DNA of 64,000 nucleotides from Ceratopteris richardii (Eukaryota > Streptophyta > Polypodiopsida > Polypodiales > Pteridaceae): contig CM035416.1 of the NCBI GenBank assembly GCA_020310875.1, positions 532,556-596,555 of the forward strand, read 5' to 3'. Position 1 is the stretch's first letter, and every line of letters begins with the position of its first letter. The notes under the pieces were generated by a model. That model did not search any database, was not told the origin of the DNA, and was given only the letters and a program-made list of their open reading frames with translations. A program made the translations under genes and the position numbers. Positions 11,030 to 20,914 of this stretch are shown here, piece by piece.

Positions 11030-12965
11030 AAGACAATCTAGCATAAGACTCAAAAATACCTCAAGGAAGTGTTAGGAGTGAGGATAGTGCTAGCAGTACT
11101 TCAAATCCTAGGAACAATGTAGAAGAGATAGCCCATTTAGTGGCTAAGAAGCTGAATGTTCAAGGACAAAGGAATTATCCCAACCCTCCCATGAGAGTGC
11201 CTATGCTCCGGAGATGTGTTCACTGTGGAGGAGATCATCCATCTCACATGTGCAATAGGAGAGTAGTCCCATCACCTCCATATGCCTATAATAGACCACC
11301 CATCCAGGGCCCAACTCATTACTGTAGCATAGAGCAAAGGTACACAAATCAAAGTATGGAGAATTGTCCTTACAATTGACAACCAAGTCCTACACAACCA
11401 CCATTTAGGCCTTACGTATACCCCCTGAGAGATCAAGGAGGAGAAGGCTATAGATACCCTCCTTTCTAGCAAAAAGCACCTGCACCAAGGCCTTATGCAT
11501 ATCAAGGATACAATCAACCTCAACCGATACTAGGACAACAACCACCTCACCCACAAAATGTTGTCCCAGTGAAAATCGCTCAAATTGAAGAGAATCCTGA
11601 AAGAGCAATAGTACCACCCACCCCATTGACTAGTAATGAGACTGATGATCAATCTTATGACCTTAGTCAGGGAAGTTATTCCACCTATGAAAATACTATG
11701 GCTGAGTATGGACAATCATATGAGCTATATACATATGGAAATTGATAGTTATGATATTTCTCTCGAATATGATCAAGACTATGTGTCACTAATGTACACT
11801 GCTCCTAGAGCACAAGTAGCTCCAAGGCCAATGAGTAGAACACCTGCCCCTAGAGGACCATGTTATAGATGTGGAGGTGATCACTTTATCCAGGAGTGCA
11901 CATTACCCAATCCACCTCCACATCAGAAAGTTTGGGAAGGTTACTGCAGTGATTGTGGCAAGGAACACCTTTTTAGGGATTGCCTCAAATATCCCAATAA
12001 AATCAATCCCACTGTACAAATAAATGTTATAGAAGTGGTAGAGTCATTAGGGAGTGATAAGGAATACACTGTGCCATTGAAAACAATAACTAGGGAAAAA
12101 GCAAGAGAGACCCGAGATAAATCCAAAGAAAATGATAACCAAGACAAAGAGTTTGAACAACCCAGCACCACAAGTAGTTGCAGATTATGAAGAGTCTGAG
12201 AAAAGTGCTAAGTCTAAACGAACCCAAAGATGGAAGACTTGTAGAGAAAAGATAAAACACAAGAGATTGCAACAAAAGTTAGAGAATGAGAACAACAAGA
12301 AGATCCAAGATGAGGAACAAGAACCTAAAGGAAAACCTAACAAGGAAACAGAGAAACATCAAAGACAAGAGGCAGGATCAATTTTAGCCGATCCAATGCC
12401 AAAAGATTTAGCCATGTGGATTAAAGCATATCAAGCACCAATAAAGGTAGGCCCCTCCATCAAGCAGATTGAAAGAGAATACCCAAGAGGTGACTTAGAG
12501 AAAGAGACATTGGAAATATGTAAGAAGTTAATTGAAGTGGCTCAACAAACTTTAGAAAAACCTGTTCATCCACTACCCAGCACAAGGATTCCCAAAAAAG
12601 AATTTTAGGAATGTGTAGCACCTAGTCATCCTAGGGAAGGAAAGAAAGATGAGAACTATGAAGAAAAATGCCATGAAAGTAAAGAAGAAGGATCCGTAAT
12701 CCTTGAAGTAGATGCAGAATGGCCTAGAGATTTATGGGCAAGAGTCCAAGAAGATAAATGGAAGAAAGCAGAAGGAATTGAACCACCTTTTGAGGAGTTA
12801 GAAGCAGTAGGCGAGCTTGAATTGTCAACTCTGGAATTAAACCCAAAAAGATCATCTCAACTTGATGACAACAAAGATGATGAAGGTAGTTTGAATGCAT
12901 TACCAAACTATATGGGGGAGTATGAACATAACTCGGAATTATATCATGTTCCCTCAGTGAGGAGA
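11030..12965 (+). pseudogene. E2 gag, C-terminal two-thirds, broken
   Basis: Three zinc-knuckle-like motifs are present: CVHCGGDHPSHMC (11216-11254), CYRCGGDHFIQEC (about 11863-11901) and CSDCGKEHLFRDC (about 11947-11985). All have CX2CX3HX4C spacing, one residue shorter than the standard retroviral knuckle. Next come a Lys/Glu-rich segment (12190-12350) and the conserved C-terminal block SILADPMPKDLAMWIKAYQA / EICKKLIEVAQQTLEKP (12385-12565). A TGA (11377), stops near 11740, a frameshift near 12190 and a stop near 12608 disrupt it. At the gag-protease boundary (about 12955, SVRRKEQNPS) the frame is open, unlike E6. Confidence 0.85.
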
Positions 12966-14480
12966 AAGGAACAGAACCCATCAATCAAAACCTCTGACAT
13001 AATACAACACCTTAAAAAAGTAAAAATACCATGTACTCTGACTCTAGAAGAACTCTTGAAAGTGAAGCCTCAATTAAGAGAGAAAATCACTAGCCAATTA
13101 GAGACAAAGTTAGACAAAAGCGAGATGCGAGATGAAGTAACCACTGTTAAAATCCTAGTTGACAAGGTTGGAGATTTCAGTGAGGGAGATGAAGGAAACA
13201 CATGCCTCCCTATCACTTATAGAGGTTATACCACTAAAGCCATATTAGATTTGAGAGTTGGAGTAGGAATTGCGACTAAGAAATATGGGAGAAATGGGGA
13301 AAGCTAGCCCTACGACCCACTAGGATGAAGATTCAAATGGCAAATGGACACACGAAATGACCCATATGTTTATTAGAAAACGTAGTATTTACCACTTCCG
13401 GAGTTGAATTTGAGCACACCTTAACAATATGTCAATTTGAAAAGGCTACCAATTATGAGATGATACTTGGAAGGCCTTTCATGAGACAGCTCAAGGTAGT
13501 GCAAGACTAGGGAAAAGACGCACTATACTTGTAGCATGGAGGAACAAAAACTAGGATAAACATCCATACTTATACTTATGGAGATGTCCCTCCTCTACAG
13601 TGGAACCTGATACACAAGGAAGACGATAATTTATCCATTCATAGTGTAGGATCGAGTAGTCAAACATGGATGAATGAAGATACTCACCTATGGATATGTA
13701 AGGCAGCTAAAGGGAAGAAGAAAGGAGACAAAGATGGAAGCTAGGACAAGGAGTGTCTAGACCTTTAGAAGATCGTGCTTACATGCCTCAAATATTCTTA
13801 GATGAAGAGTTCGAACCCCATGGTTGGATGGAGATTTTAGCCACTCTTGACATATGCGTAAATGAAGAAGTAATAACTATGAATGAATGCATAGATGAGG
13901 AAGGATATGATGTAAATCTATACATGGGAGTTCTCCAAGAAGCGGATGAAGGAGAGGTAATTGAAAAAGAATGGAATGAAGATTATGAGAGCATAGAAAT
14001 GGAACTAGAACCTATTGAGGAAGAAGGGAAAAAGAAGGAAGAGATTAAAACTAGTCTAGATTTGACTCAAGAAATGCTACAAACTGTAATAGATGAACCA
14101 AACATGGAAAAAGAAAAAGAAGATAGCACACCTCAAGATCAATTCAAGGTACCTGAGCATTTCAAGAAGTATGAAGTAGAAGAAAGAAAGATTGCTATTC
14201 AGATGCCAAAACAAGAAGCACAACCAGGGATATCATACAACAATAAAGAGCAAACCAAGAAGATTGTAGTAGCTATTGAATAAGGAGAAGAGAGATGCAC
14301 CTTCATAGGACAAGATGTCTCGCCGGAGGAAGAACAAGAATTAATACAACTTATAAGAGAGTATCGAGATGTCTTTGCATGTACTTATAAGGATTTAAAA
14401 GGTGTAGATCCTTCTATTTGTGCTCATAGAATCCCTATGACAATAGAAGCCAAGCCCTCAAACAAAGACCATACACCTAT
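12966..14480 (+). pseudogene. E2 protease and linker, start of RT
   Basis: Retropepsin region with GNTCLPITYRGYTTKAILD at about 13195-13250. The active-site motif is destroyed (DLRVGVG where E6 has DSGAGVG). NYEMILGRPFMRQLK (about 13450-13495) supplies the C-terminal motif. The acidic linker follows (13753-14283): FEPHGWMEILATLDICVNEEV, IDEEGYDVNLYM, then EVPEHFKKYEVEERKI-like sequence. A TAA at about 14281 precedes the RT N-terminus (REYRDVFACTYKDLKGVDPS), cut at about 14480. Confidence 0.82.
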
Positions 14481-15819
14481 TTTGCGTTCAACAATGCCAT
14501 TCTGATGTGGTGTGTACTTGCATGAAAACAATCATCAAATTCCATGACTTTTAAGAAAGTTGTTGAACTCATTTGACATGTATTCACCTCCTCCATCAAA
14601 CCTTAATGTCTGAATATAGTTCCCTGTCTGCTTTTCCACCATAGCTTTAAAATTCTAGAAGTGAGTGAACACCTCACTCTTCTCTTTCATGAAATATACC
14701 CATACTTTCCGTGTATGATCATCAATGAAAGTAACATAAAACCTGCAACCACCCATAGATGTGGTCTTTCTGAGACCCGAAACATCCATATGTACTATAT
14801 CCAGTACATTCTCATTAACATGCTTGTCATGTGGAAATGATGCTCTTGACTATCTACCAACTTGACATGCTGCACATACCTTTTGCATTTTTGCAACCTT
14901 GAAATTTGGTAGTCCATCGACAATCTCCTTGGACTACATCAATTTCAGCCTCTACAAGTTTGCATATCCAATTTGTTTATGCCAATCTCTATATCAACAT
15001 TAACTCCTGCACCTTTTGCAAACATGGCTACATTCATTTCAGAAGTTTTTACATTTAAGGTGAACATCCTACCCACTTTGTTTCCTTTGGCAATCAATCG
15101 TCCATCCTGTTTGTACTTTTCTACATATAACCCACCAACATTGAACCTAACTTGTAAACCTTAGTCAACCATTTGTCCAACAGAAACCAGATTCTTTGTT
15201 ATATTGGGAACATGTAGCACATCAACAAGATGTTTTACCTTCCTATCCTCCATAGACAGTTCTATGTTTCCTCTATGCTCGATAGGGTGTGATGTGTCAT
15301 CACCTATCTCAACATATCCAAGAACTGGTAATTTTTGCAAACTACTAAACCATTCTACATGGCTGGTCATGTGATTTGAAGCACTTGAATCAACATACTA
15401 GACATTACCACTCAATTTTGAACCATCAATAGACATCATATTCATCATATGATGTTGAACCATGAATAGCTTCTTAGAAAGCCTCTACCTCTGCTTCTTC
15501 CTCTGCCAAAGTAGAATGCCTACTCAAAACTAGGTTTTCCTTGGGAGTTTGAATCCTCATTGAGACTCTTTTCTCCAATAATCAGCATGGATACCAACAT
15601 TACCTTTCGTGCTCCTTTATTCCATTCCTCATATGCTCTTAACTGGTCTGCAGTCTGATACCTCTTTGGTAACTATAAATCATTTTCATTCTCTCCTTCG
15701 ATGTACTTCCAACAGCCCATTCCCATCAGGAAATTCATCATTCTGAATCTCCAAGCATGGAAGTTATTCTTGTCTAGTTTATCACTCATAAGCTGGCTCA
15801 TTCCATATGTTTTTGCCAT
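14481..15819 (-). pseudogene. Copia gag-protease-integrase, broken
   Basis: The start ATG at 15819 follows the leader. The N-terminus MAKTYGMSQLMSDKLDKNNF then reads FHAWKFRMMNFL, typical of copia gag. The protease active-site region reads YVDSSASNHMTSH (about 15405-15360), where the usual Gly after Asp-Ser is Ser. KHLVDVLHVPNITKNLVSVGQ (15240-15170) is the classic copia pre-integrase block. Integrase core motifs follow: HMDVSG (about 14795), LRFDGGGEY (about 14610) and PHQNGIVERK (about 14500), giving the D,D,E set. Several stops interrupt it, including ones near 15400, 14660 and 14540. Confidence 0.85.
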
Positions 15820-16255
15820 TTTTACAACAATTCACAACACTGCAAAACACTACAAGCAACACTTCTACTTGAACACTATCGCACTATGACGTGATAGTTC
15901 GGTCTCAAAAAAACACAGTTTTCGTGTATCAACGGTACACAATATCGTTTGAAATTTTGGATCTGGAATATGTGAGTGTTGCTGACCACGAGGCAAGTTA
16001 TAGTTTTGCAAACTGACCTAGTTTTTCTATGGGCCCACCTTGCGGGCTCAAAATGGAGGCCGAGATGGCTTCGAAACTCTGATCTGAAAAAAAATAAGTG
16101 ATCCTAAAAGGATAACTCTTGAAAATATTTTGAGGCCTTCTACCTTCATACCAATTTTCATAAAAATCTGAGGTCGTTTGTGAATGGAACTTTCTCCATG
16201 CCTTCTCGTATCTCTTCACTATCGACCTTCTCCATGAGCTCTCTACAACCACACT
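15820..16255 (-). other. Copia leader
   Basis: About 430 bp between the copia primer site and the gag start. No repeat array like those of the Ty3 elements is seen, and I see no supported gene. Confidence 0.55.
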
Positions 16256-16268
16256 GGCTCTGGTACCA
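16256..16268 (-). other. Copia primer-binding site (initiator-Met type)
   Basis: The minus strand reads TGGTACCAGAGCC directly against the LTR end. It differs at one position from TGGTATCAGAGCC, the usual initiator tRNA-Met primer site of plant copia elements (recalled). Confidence 0.85.
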
Positions 16269-16642
16269 TGTTGTGAGGAAGGAGACAAGGAAGAGAGCTC
16301 ACACACACACTCTCACTCTCAAAGAGAAGCACACACATAGATTGAGGCAAGGAAGAATGTTCTTCTTCTTCTTCTATTACATAAAAGGAATGTACAAGAA
16401 TGACCTAAAACAACAATACAACAAGTGCAATATATAAAGAATAGTACATAAGGAAAAACCTAATGGCTGCGAATGAGTGAGCTAGCAAGAAGCAAATGTG
16501 CCATCACTCTCGGTAGATAAATCTAGTAAAGATCAATGAAGTATCCCTAACATATACTAGCATGACCACTATACATGTCAGAGAAATGAAAAATTGATAC
16601 GTGTCATCCTAGATCATCACATTTGAGCTTGATATCTCAACA
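16269..16642 (-). repeat. Copia 5' LTR (about 374 bp)
   Basis: Bounded by TGTTGTGAG on the left and CTCAACA on the right, a short terminal inverted repeat. It starts flush with the primer site and contains CA-rich (16300-16340) and CTT-rich (16360-16375) tracts. The partner LTR is absent, so the right boundary is inferred from the TG...CA rule and from the start of Ty3 integrase sequence just beyond. Confidence 0.72.
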
Positions 16643-18404
16643 ATAGTACTGAGTTTGCTGACAAATATTGCATCTCTTCATTTAAGTATGTGCATCCATG
16701 TGAAGAGTTGGCCACCAAAGACATGCAAAAAATATTGCCTTGATCACCCTATCTGGTCCAAAGTGTCCTCCTGCTACACCTTGGTGAGCATTCTCTAAGA
16801 CCTTGAGGTATTCACTCTCATGGATAGACAATTTGAGATAGTTGTCGTTTCCTCATTTGTATAGATTATCTCCAATGAGTGCACACTCTAGGGATTCTTG
16901 TTCTAAAATCCATCATCTATCCAATGTCATTTCTTGAGGGAATGTTTTTGTTCTCAAAAAACTTAACAAAGGCTCACTCTAGTCTGGTACTAGAGACACG
17001 ATATAGTGTAGCATGTTTCACTGGTGGGCTAATAGCAAAAATTGGGCATTCCTTGCACATCCTATGGATATTTGCTTCCATTGTTGGCCAATACACACCT
17101 AGTCTTTGTAGCATTTGTAGGGTTTTATGTTTGGAGTGATGTTGCTGCAATGCACCTACATGTGCTATTTTCAACCACTTTGCATGATCATCTTCATCTA
17201 CAGAGCAAGCCATTATGCTTTGATTTGTATGCTTGTACACACTGCCTACCATTATGTGGTATTTTTGAGATCTCACCACTTCTTTATCTTTGGCTCTCAA
17301 TATGGGATGTTTAGGTCCAAAGGTGAGGATAGGCACTATAGTTTTTGCCCAATCAAGTATTACTTCTAGATTGAACAAGTAAGCATAAGGAAGGTCATCT
17401 GATACTCCTTGAGGGGACTCTCCTGGAGTTAGTTTTGAAAAGTGATCTACCCTAAGGTGATTCCTATCTTTCCTAACCACAAATTCAAAGTCATATTCCA
17501 TTAATAAGAGGAACCATATTACTAATCTACGAGTATTGTCAAGGTTTGTTCACTAAATATAATAGTGCTTGATGGTATGTAAAAAATATAAACTTATTTG
17601 CAAGTAGATAATGTCTAGTCATAAAAACACTCTTTTTTGGGTTCAAACATACCTGATATTCTCTACATTTGTCAAAGATTTGTCATAACTCAGGTATATG
17701 TGTTTGTCTAAGGTTGGAATGAGCACATCGATCATCAAGATAGACTTCCAAGTGTTTGCCTAAAAATTCTTAAACACATGTCACATCAACCTTTGGAAGG
17801 TAGCTGGCGCATTGCTAAGACCAAATGGCATTACCCAAAATGCAAATATGCCCCACTCTATGGCAAAAGAAATCTTGTGTTGGTTTTTTGAATCCATCAA
17901 AGAAAGTGAATACTTCATTGCCTGCTACTCTTTCCAATAGATGCTCAGTGATAGGAAGTAGATAACTATCTCTAATAATGGTTGCATTAACCTTTTTCAA
18001 GTTAATGCATACACATAACTTTTTTTATTATTGGGCACGACTATGATGGGGGACACCCATTTAGTGTGCTCAATTTCATAGATAAATCTAGCTTCTACCA
18101 ATTGATCTATCTTTTCCTTGATCTTGTTGGCAATTAATGCCGTTATATGTGTATGGGTTCTACTTGGAGGGTTTGGCTTATGAGGTCATCAGAATCATAT
18201 GTGAGCATATGTCACGGTCTACTCCTTTTAGGTCCTTATAACTCCAAGTGAACACATCTCTAGACTCTCTTAATAAATCAATCAACTCCTCTTCCTCTTC
18301 CTAAGTCAGGTCATGTCCTATGTACGTGCATCATTCTTCACCTTCTTCTATTATCACAATAGTTTTTTTAGTTGTTTCTTTGTTATCATAGGCCACTCCT
18401 ATGA
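16643..18404 (-). mobile_element. E4: Ty3 pol fragment, family-B-like
   Basis: Minus-strand fragment running from the end of the PR-RT linker (IIGVAYDNKE, about 18400) through RT, RNase H and both integrase zinc modules, ending at the copia LTR. At 18404/18405 it meets E5 head-to-head with no LTR between, so the junction is a rearrangement. Its RNase H and integrase wording (MEYDFEFVVRK, YLFNLEV, HKTLQMLQRLGVYWP) is closer to E5 and E11 than to family A. Confidence 0.8.
16643..18404 (-). pseudogene. E4 RT, RNase H and integrase zinc modules, broken
   Basis: RT: VNATIIRDSYLLPITEHLLERVAG (about 17990-17925) followed by FFDGF, after which the SGYNQ region and about 15 codons are deleted. The YVDD region is frameshifted near 17730. 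The RNase H C-terminus is at about 17560-17430 (RVDHFSKL). First H2C2 module at about 17170-17030 (AHVGALQQHHSKH ... CKECP). Second H2C2 module at about 16790-16690, with its last part lost to the copia LTR edge. The catalytic core is absent. Stops are frequent. Confidence 0.8.
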
Positions 18405-19672
18405 TTCCATTCCAGTCAAGTATGCTGTGGGAGAGGAAAATCCAAATAGAGCTTTGGTGCCACTAACCCCATTGATACCAGATAATGACTCTCATGCTCA
18501 TAGTTCAGACTACTCCCATGAAGGTAGTCCACATGCTTATTACACAGAGTCACCTGAACATAGTGAGATTTACCCGTATCAATATGAGGCACCACCTATA
18601 GAACAAAATTGGGAGCCAGAATATTCCAATGTCATGTACAAAAATCCTAACCCTAGGCCCCAATTGAGACAAATGAGACCACAAGCCCCTAGAGGACCTT
18701 GTTTGAGATGTCAGGGTGACCATTTCATTCGTGATTGTCCCCACTGACCATCTCCAAGTCAAGGTCAGGCTATCACAATACAAGCTTTTTGTCGTGAGTG
18801 TGGTAAAGACCATCTCCCCAGAGATTGTCCAAGAAACCCCTCTAGTGCACCCAAGATTACACCCATTAATGTGGTAGGCTTAGTGGCGGATTCAAGTTCA
18901 ATTAGCAGTAATGTGGCTCCTATACAAGCTGTCACTAGAGCTCAAGCCTTAAAATAGGATAAACCAGCAGAGCAATCAGAGTCGAGCGAATCGGAGAACC
19001 TAGTAAGAGGAAAACAAGAACATGGAAGGATACTAGAGAGAAGGCCAATCGCAAGTGGAATAAAAAGTTATCGGAACTAGAAGAAAGCTTGAAAGACGCA
19101 AAAACAAAGATAGAAGACATTACATCTCGAAATCCCTCGCATGCTGAAACTCCAGCTACTCCACCTCATCCCACCCCACCACCCATTGTAAATAGACCGC
19201 AACTAGGGTCTGTTCTTGCAGATCCAACCCCAAAGGGCTTGGACATGATGTTCAAGGCCTACCAGGCTTGACTTCAAGAAGGGCCAACAACTGCAAATCT
19301 AGACAAGAGCTACCCTAGAGCGGATTTAGAGATTGAACGGATGAGAATGTGCAGGAAAATGGTAGAACAAGCTCAAGCTATACTCGAGAATAGTCAAAAG
19401 TTCAATCAGACAAACTCGGTCCAACCGGATTTGCATTTCCAAGGCTTACTGGAGAGATTAGAATAGTTGGTAAACAAACCACAAGTTTCTTTACCTCCAC
19501 AGGCTCAACTAGTTATTGAAAGAGGAAGCTCACCACCAATGGGAGCTTATGTTCCTAATTCCACGGATGCTGGAATACCTCCTTCAATTCAACAGTACTC
19601 TCAAGGGTTCTTGCAGGAAATACAAGAAGAGAAATGGGCCAAGGAGAAGGGTAATTCCCCTCCTATTCCTGG
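18405..19672 (+). pseudogene. E5 gag, middle part (before the E6 insertion)
   Basis: Begins at VPVKYAVGEENPNRALVPLT, matching the E6 gag block after its first knuckle. Knuckles CLRCQGDHFIRDC (about 18703-18741) and CRECGKDHLPRDC (about 18790-18830) have CX2CX3HX4C spacing. The conserved GSVLADPTPKGLDMMFKAYQA block is at 19206-19269, followed by a TGA and EIERMRMCRKMVEQAQ (19330-19380). Stops (18746, 18956, 19270, 19465) make it nonfunctional. The reading ends at the E6 target site and resumes at 36613. Confidence 0.85.
19668..19672. repeat. Left target-site duplication of E6 (CCTGG)
   Basis: CCTGG directly left of the E6 LTR, repeated exactly at 36608-36612 on the other side. A five-base duplication is the usual Ty3 integration scar. 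Confidence 0.93.
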
Positions 19673-20565
19673 TGTTGACCTAAGCTTCGACTTAGGGACT
19701 CGCGGAGAAGGAGACTATACCTCAATCCCCTCACAAGTGTATATAGTGGGGATACACGCTTTTAATTTATCAATCCGAAGAGTATACTAACCTAGCCGAG
19801 TGTATGAAGACATGCAATCACGTAATGGTCAATGCAAATGAACTACTCAAGAGTGAAAATGAGGTAAATGCTTATCCTAACAAGCTTCAACAGTAGGTCA
19901 AGACGAAACGATACTTGGTGCAGCAGCTGTCGGTATTTTGGACTTTTCTCCTAGCTCCGAGCTCCAAACATAGCAAATAGCATATGCATTTTGAAGCTCT
20001 CGAGAAGACGCATCCAATGGCAGTGATTTCACTCAATTCTGATGCTCCTACTTCAAGTTATGACAGAAATACTGAATCGCGAAATCACTTTCCTACGCTT
20101 CAGCACTTCCTACACCTCGCACACACCTTTCCTACAGCAAAGAAACACTCTCAAGGATAGATAACACTCACAAGCACTCTTTCCAAGCAATACACATGCA
20201 TACAAGCTCACGAAGAAGAAGATGAAGAGGGAAGAAGACACAAATTCGAATTTCTGTGCTCTCTATTCTCACAATGGCAAAAAAGTCCTCTACAAAGAGT
20301 CACATTTGACTTATATACTAGTGCCCTAAAAATGGTCCTTTCACACAAGTGACCGGCACTTTATTCACTAAGAGCTAATTTCCTACTATTTTACATGGGT
20401 AAGCTTCTATTCTTCTGTGGGAATGCATCTAGAGGACTCCTCTAGTGCCTTTACAAGGGAAGTATATTACAAAAATGAATATGTTACAAAAATATGTGGT
20501 CCAAATCGGAAAAATTTTGGGGCCCGTCTTTTTCTCTGCTTTGTGCGCTCTTTAGCTCTGCAACA
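19673..20565 (-). repeat. 3' LTR of E6 (893 bp)
   Basis: TGTTGACCTAAG ... CTCTGCAACA in plus orientation. It carries a TATA-like box (CTTATATA at 20310-20317, TATATAAG in element sense) and a perfect palindrome CTAGAGGACTCCTCTAG at 20429-20445. It is 886/893 identical to the other LTR by direct comparison. Confidence 0.95.
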
Positions 20566-20579
20566 CTCTCCCCCTCTTC
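20566..20579 (-). other. E6 polypurine tract
   Basis: The element strand reads GAAGAGGGGGAGAG flush against the 3' LTR. From there to the ORF-Y stop (20580-20914) the sequence is noncoding with no feature I can name. Confidence 0.88.
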
Positions 20580-20914
20580 GCCTCTGTCGTCCCTTGACAG
20601 ACTTTGCTTCACGCACGCGCCCAGTGGGCAGTGTTGTCTGAATCTTGATCTTGCATTATGTTTTAGAGACGCTTCTGGTTTGTCCTGGTTGCACACATTG
20701 GACCTGGTTGATTTGGTTTGCCACGCACGCCATTAGTGCACATATGCGGATGTAGCTCGTAAACCTTGATCTGAAACCTCTGCCACTCAAGAGGTTGAAG
20801 CATCCACATAAGTGATACATGTTGGCCCTGATTCCTTCTTCCGGCTGCGTGCTTTTCCTTGGTGTGTGCACCCCTGCGGGGCTTCCTGCAGAGATGCATC
20901 TTCAGATTTGTCTT

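Larger units (their letters stand above)
11030..14480 (+). mobile_element. E2: family-A gag-pol remnant
   Basis: Plus-strand piece of a family-A element beginning inside gag (IPQGSV-like block at about 11060) right at the E1 LTR edge and ending at about 14480 a few codons into RT (AKPSNKDHTP-like), where copia sequence starts abruptly. Neither LTR is present. The 5' half presumably lies beyond E1, outside the window; the 3' loss is at a breakpoint rather than a clean insertion edge. Confidence 0.82.
14481..16642 (-). mobile_element. E3: Ty1/copia fragment with 5' LTR
   Basis: Minus-strand copia element retaining 5' LTR (16269-16642), primer site (16256-16268), leader, gag, protease and part of integrase. 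The rest of integrase, RT, RNase H and the 3' LTR are gone: the sequence stops at the E2 junction (about 14480) within the integrase core. Gene order PR-IN is diagnostic for copia. The two edges differ. The right edge is an LTR terminus against E4, and the left edge is a breakpoint. Confidence 0.87.
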
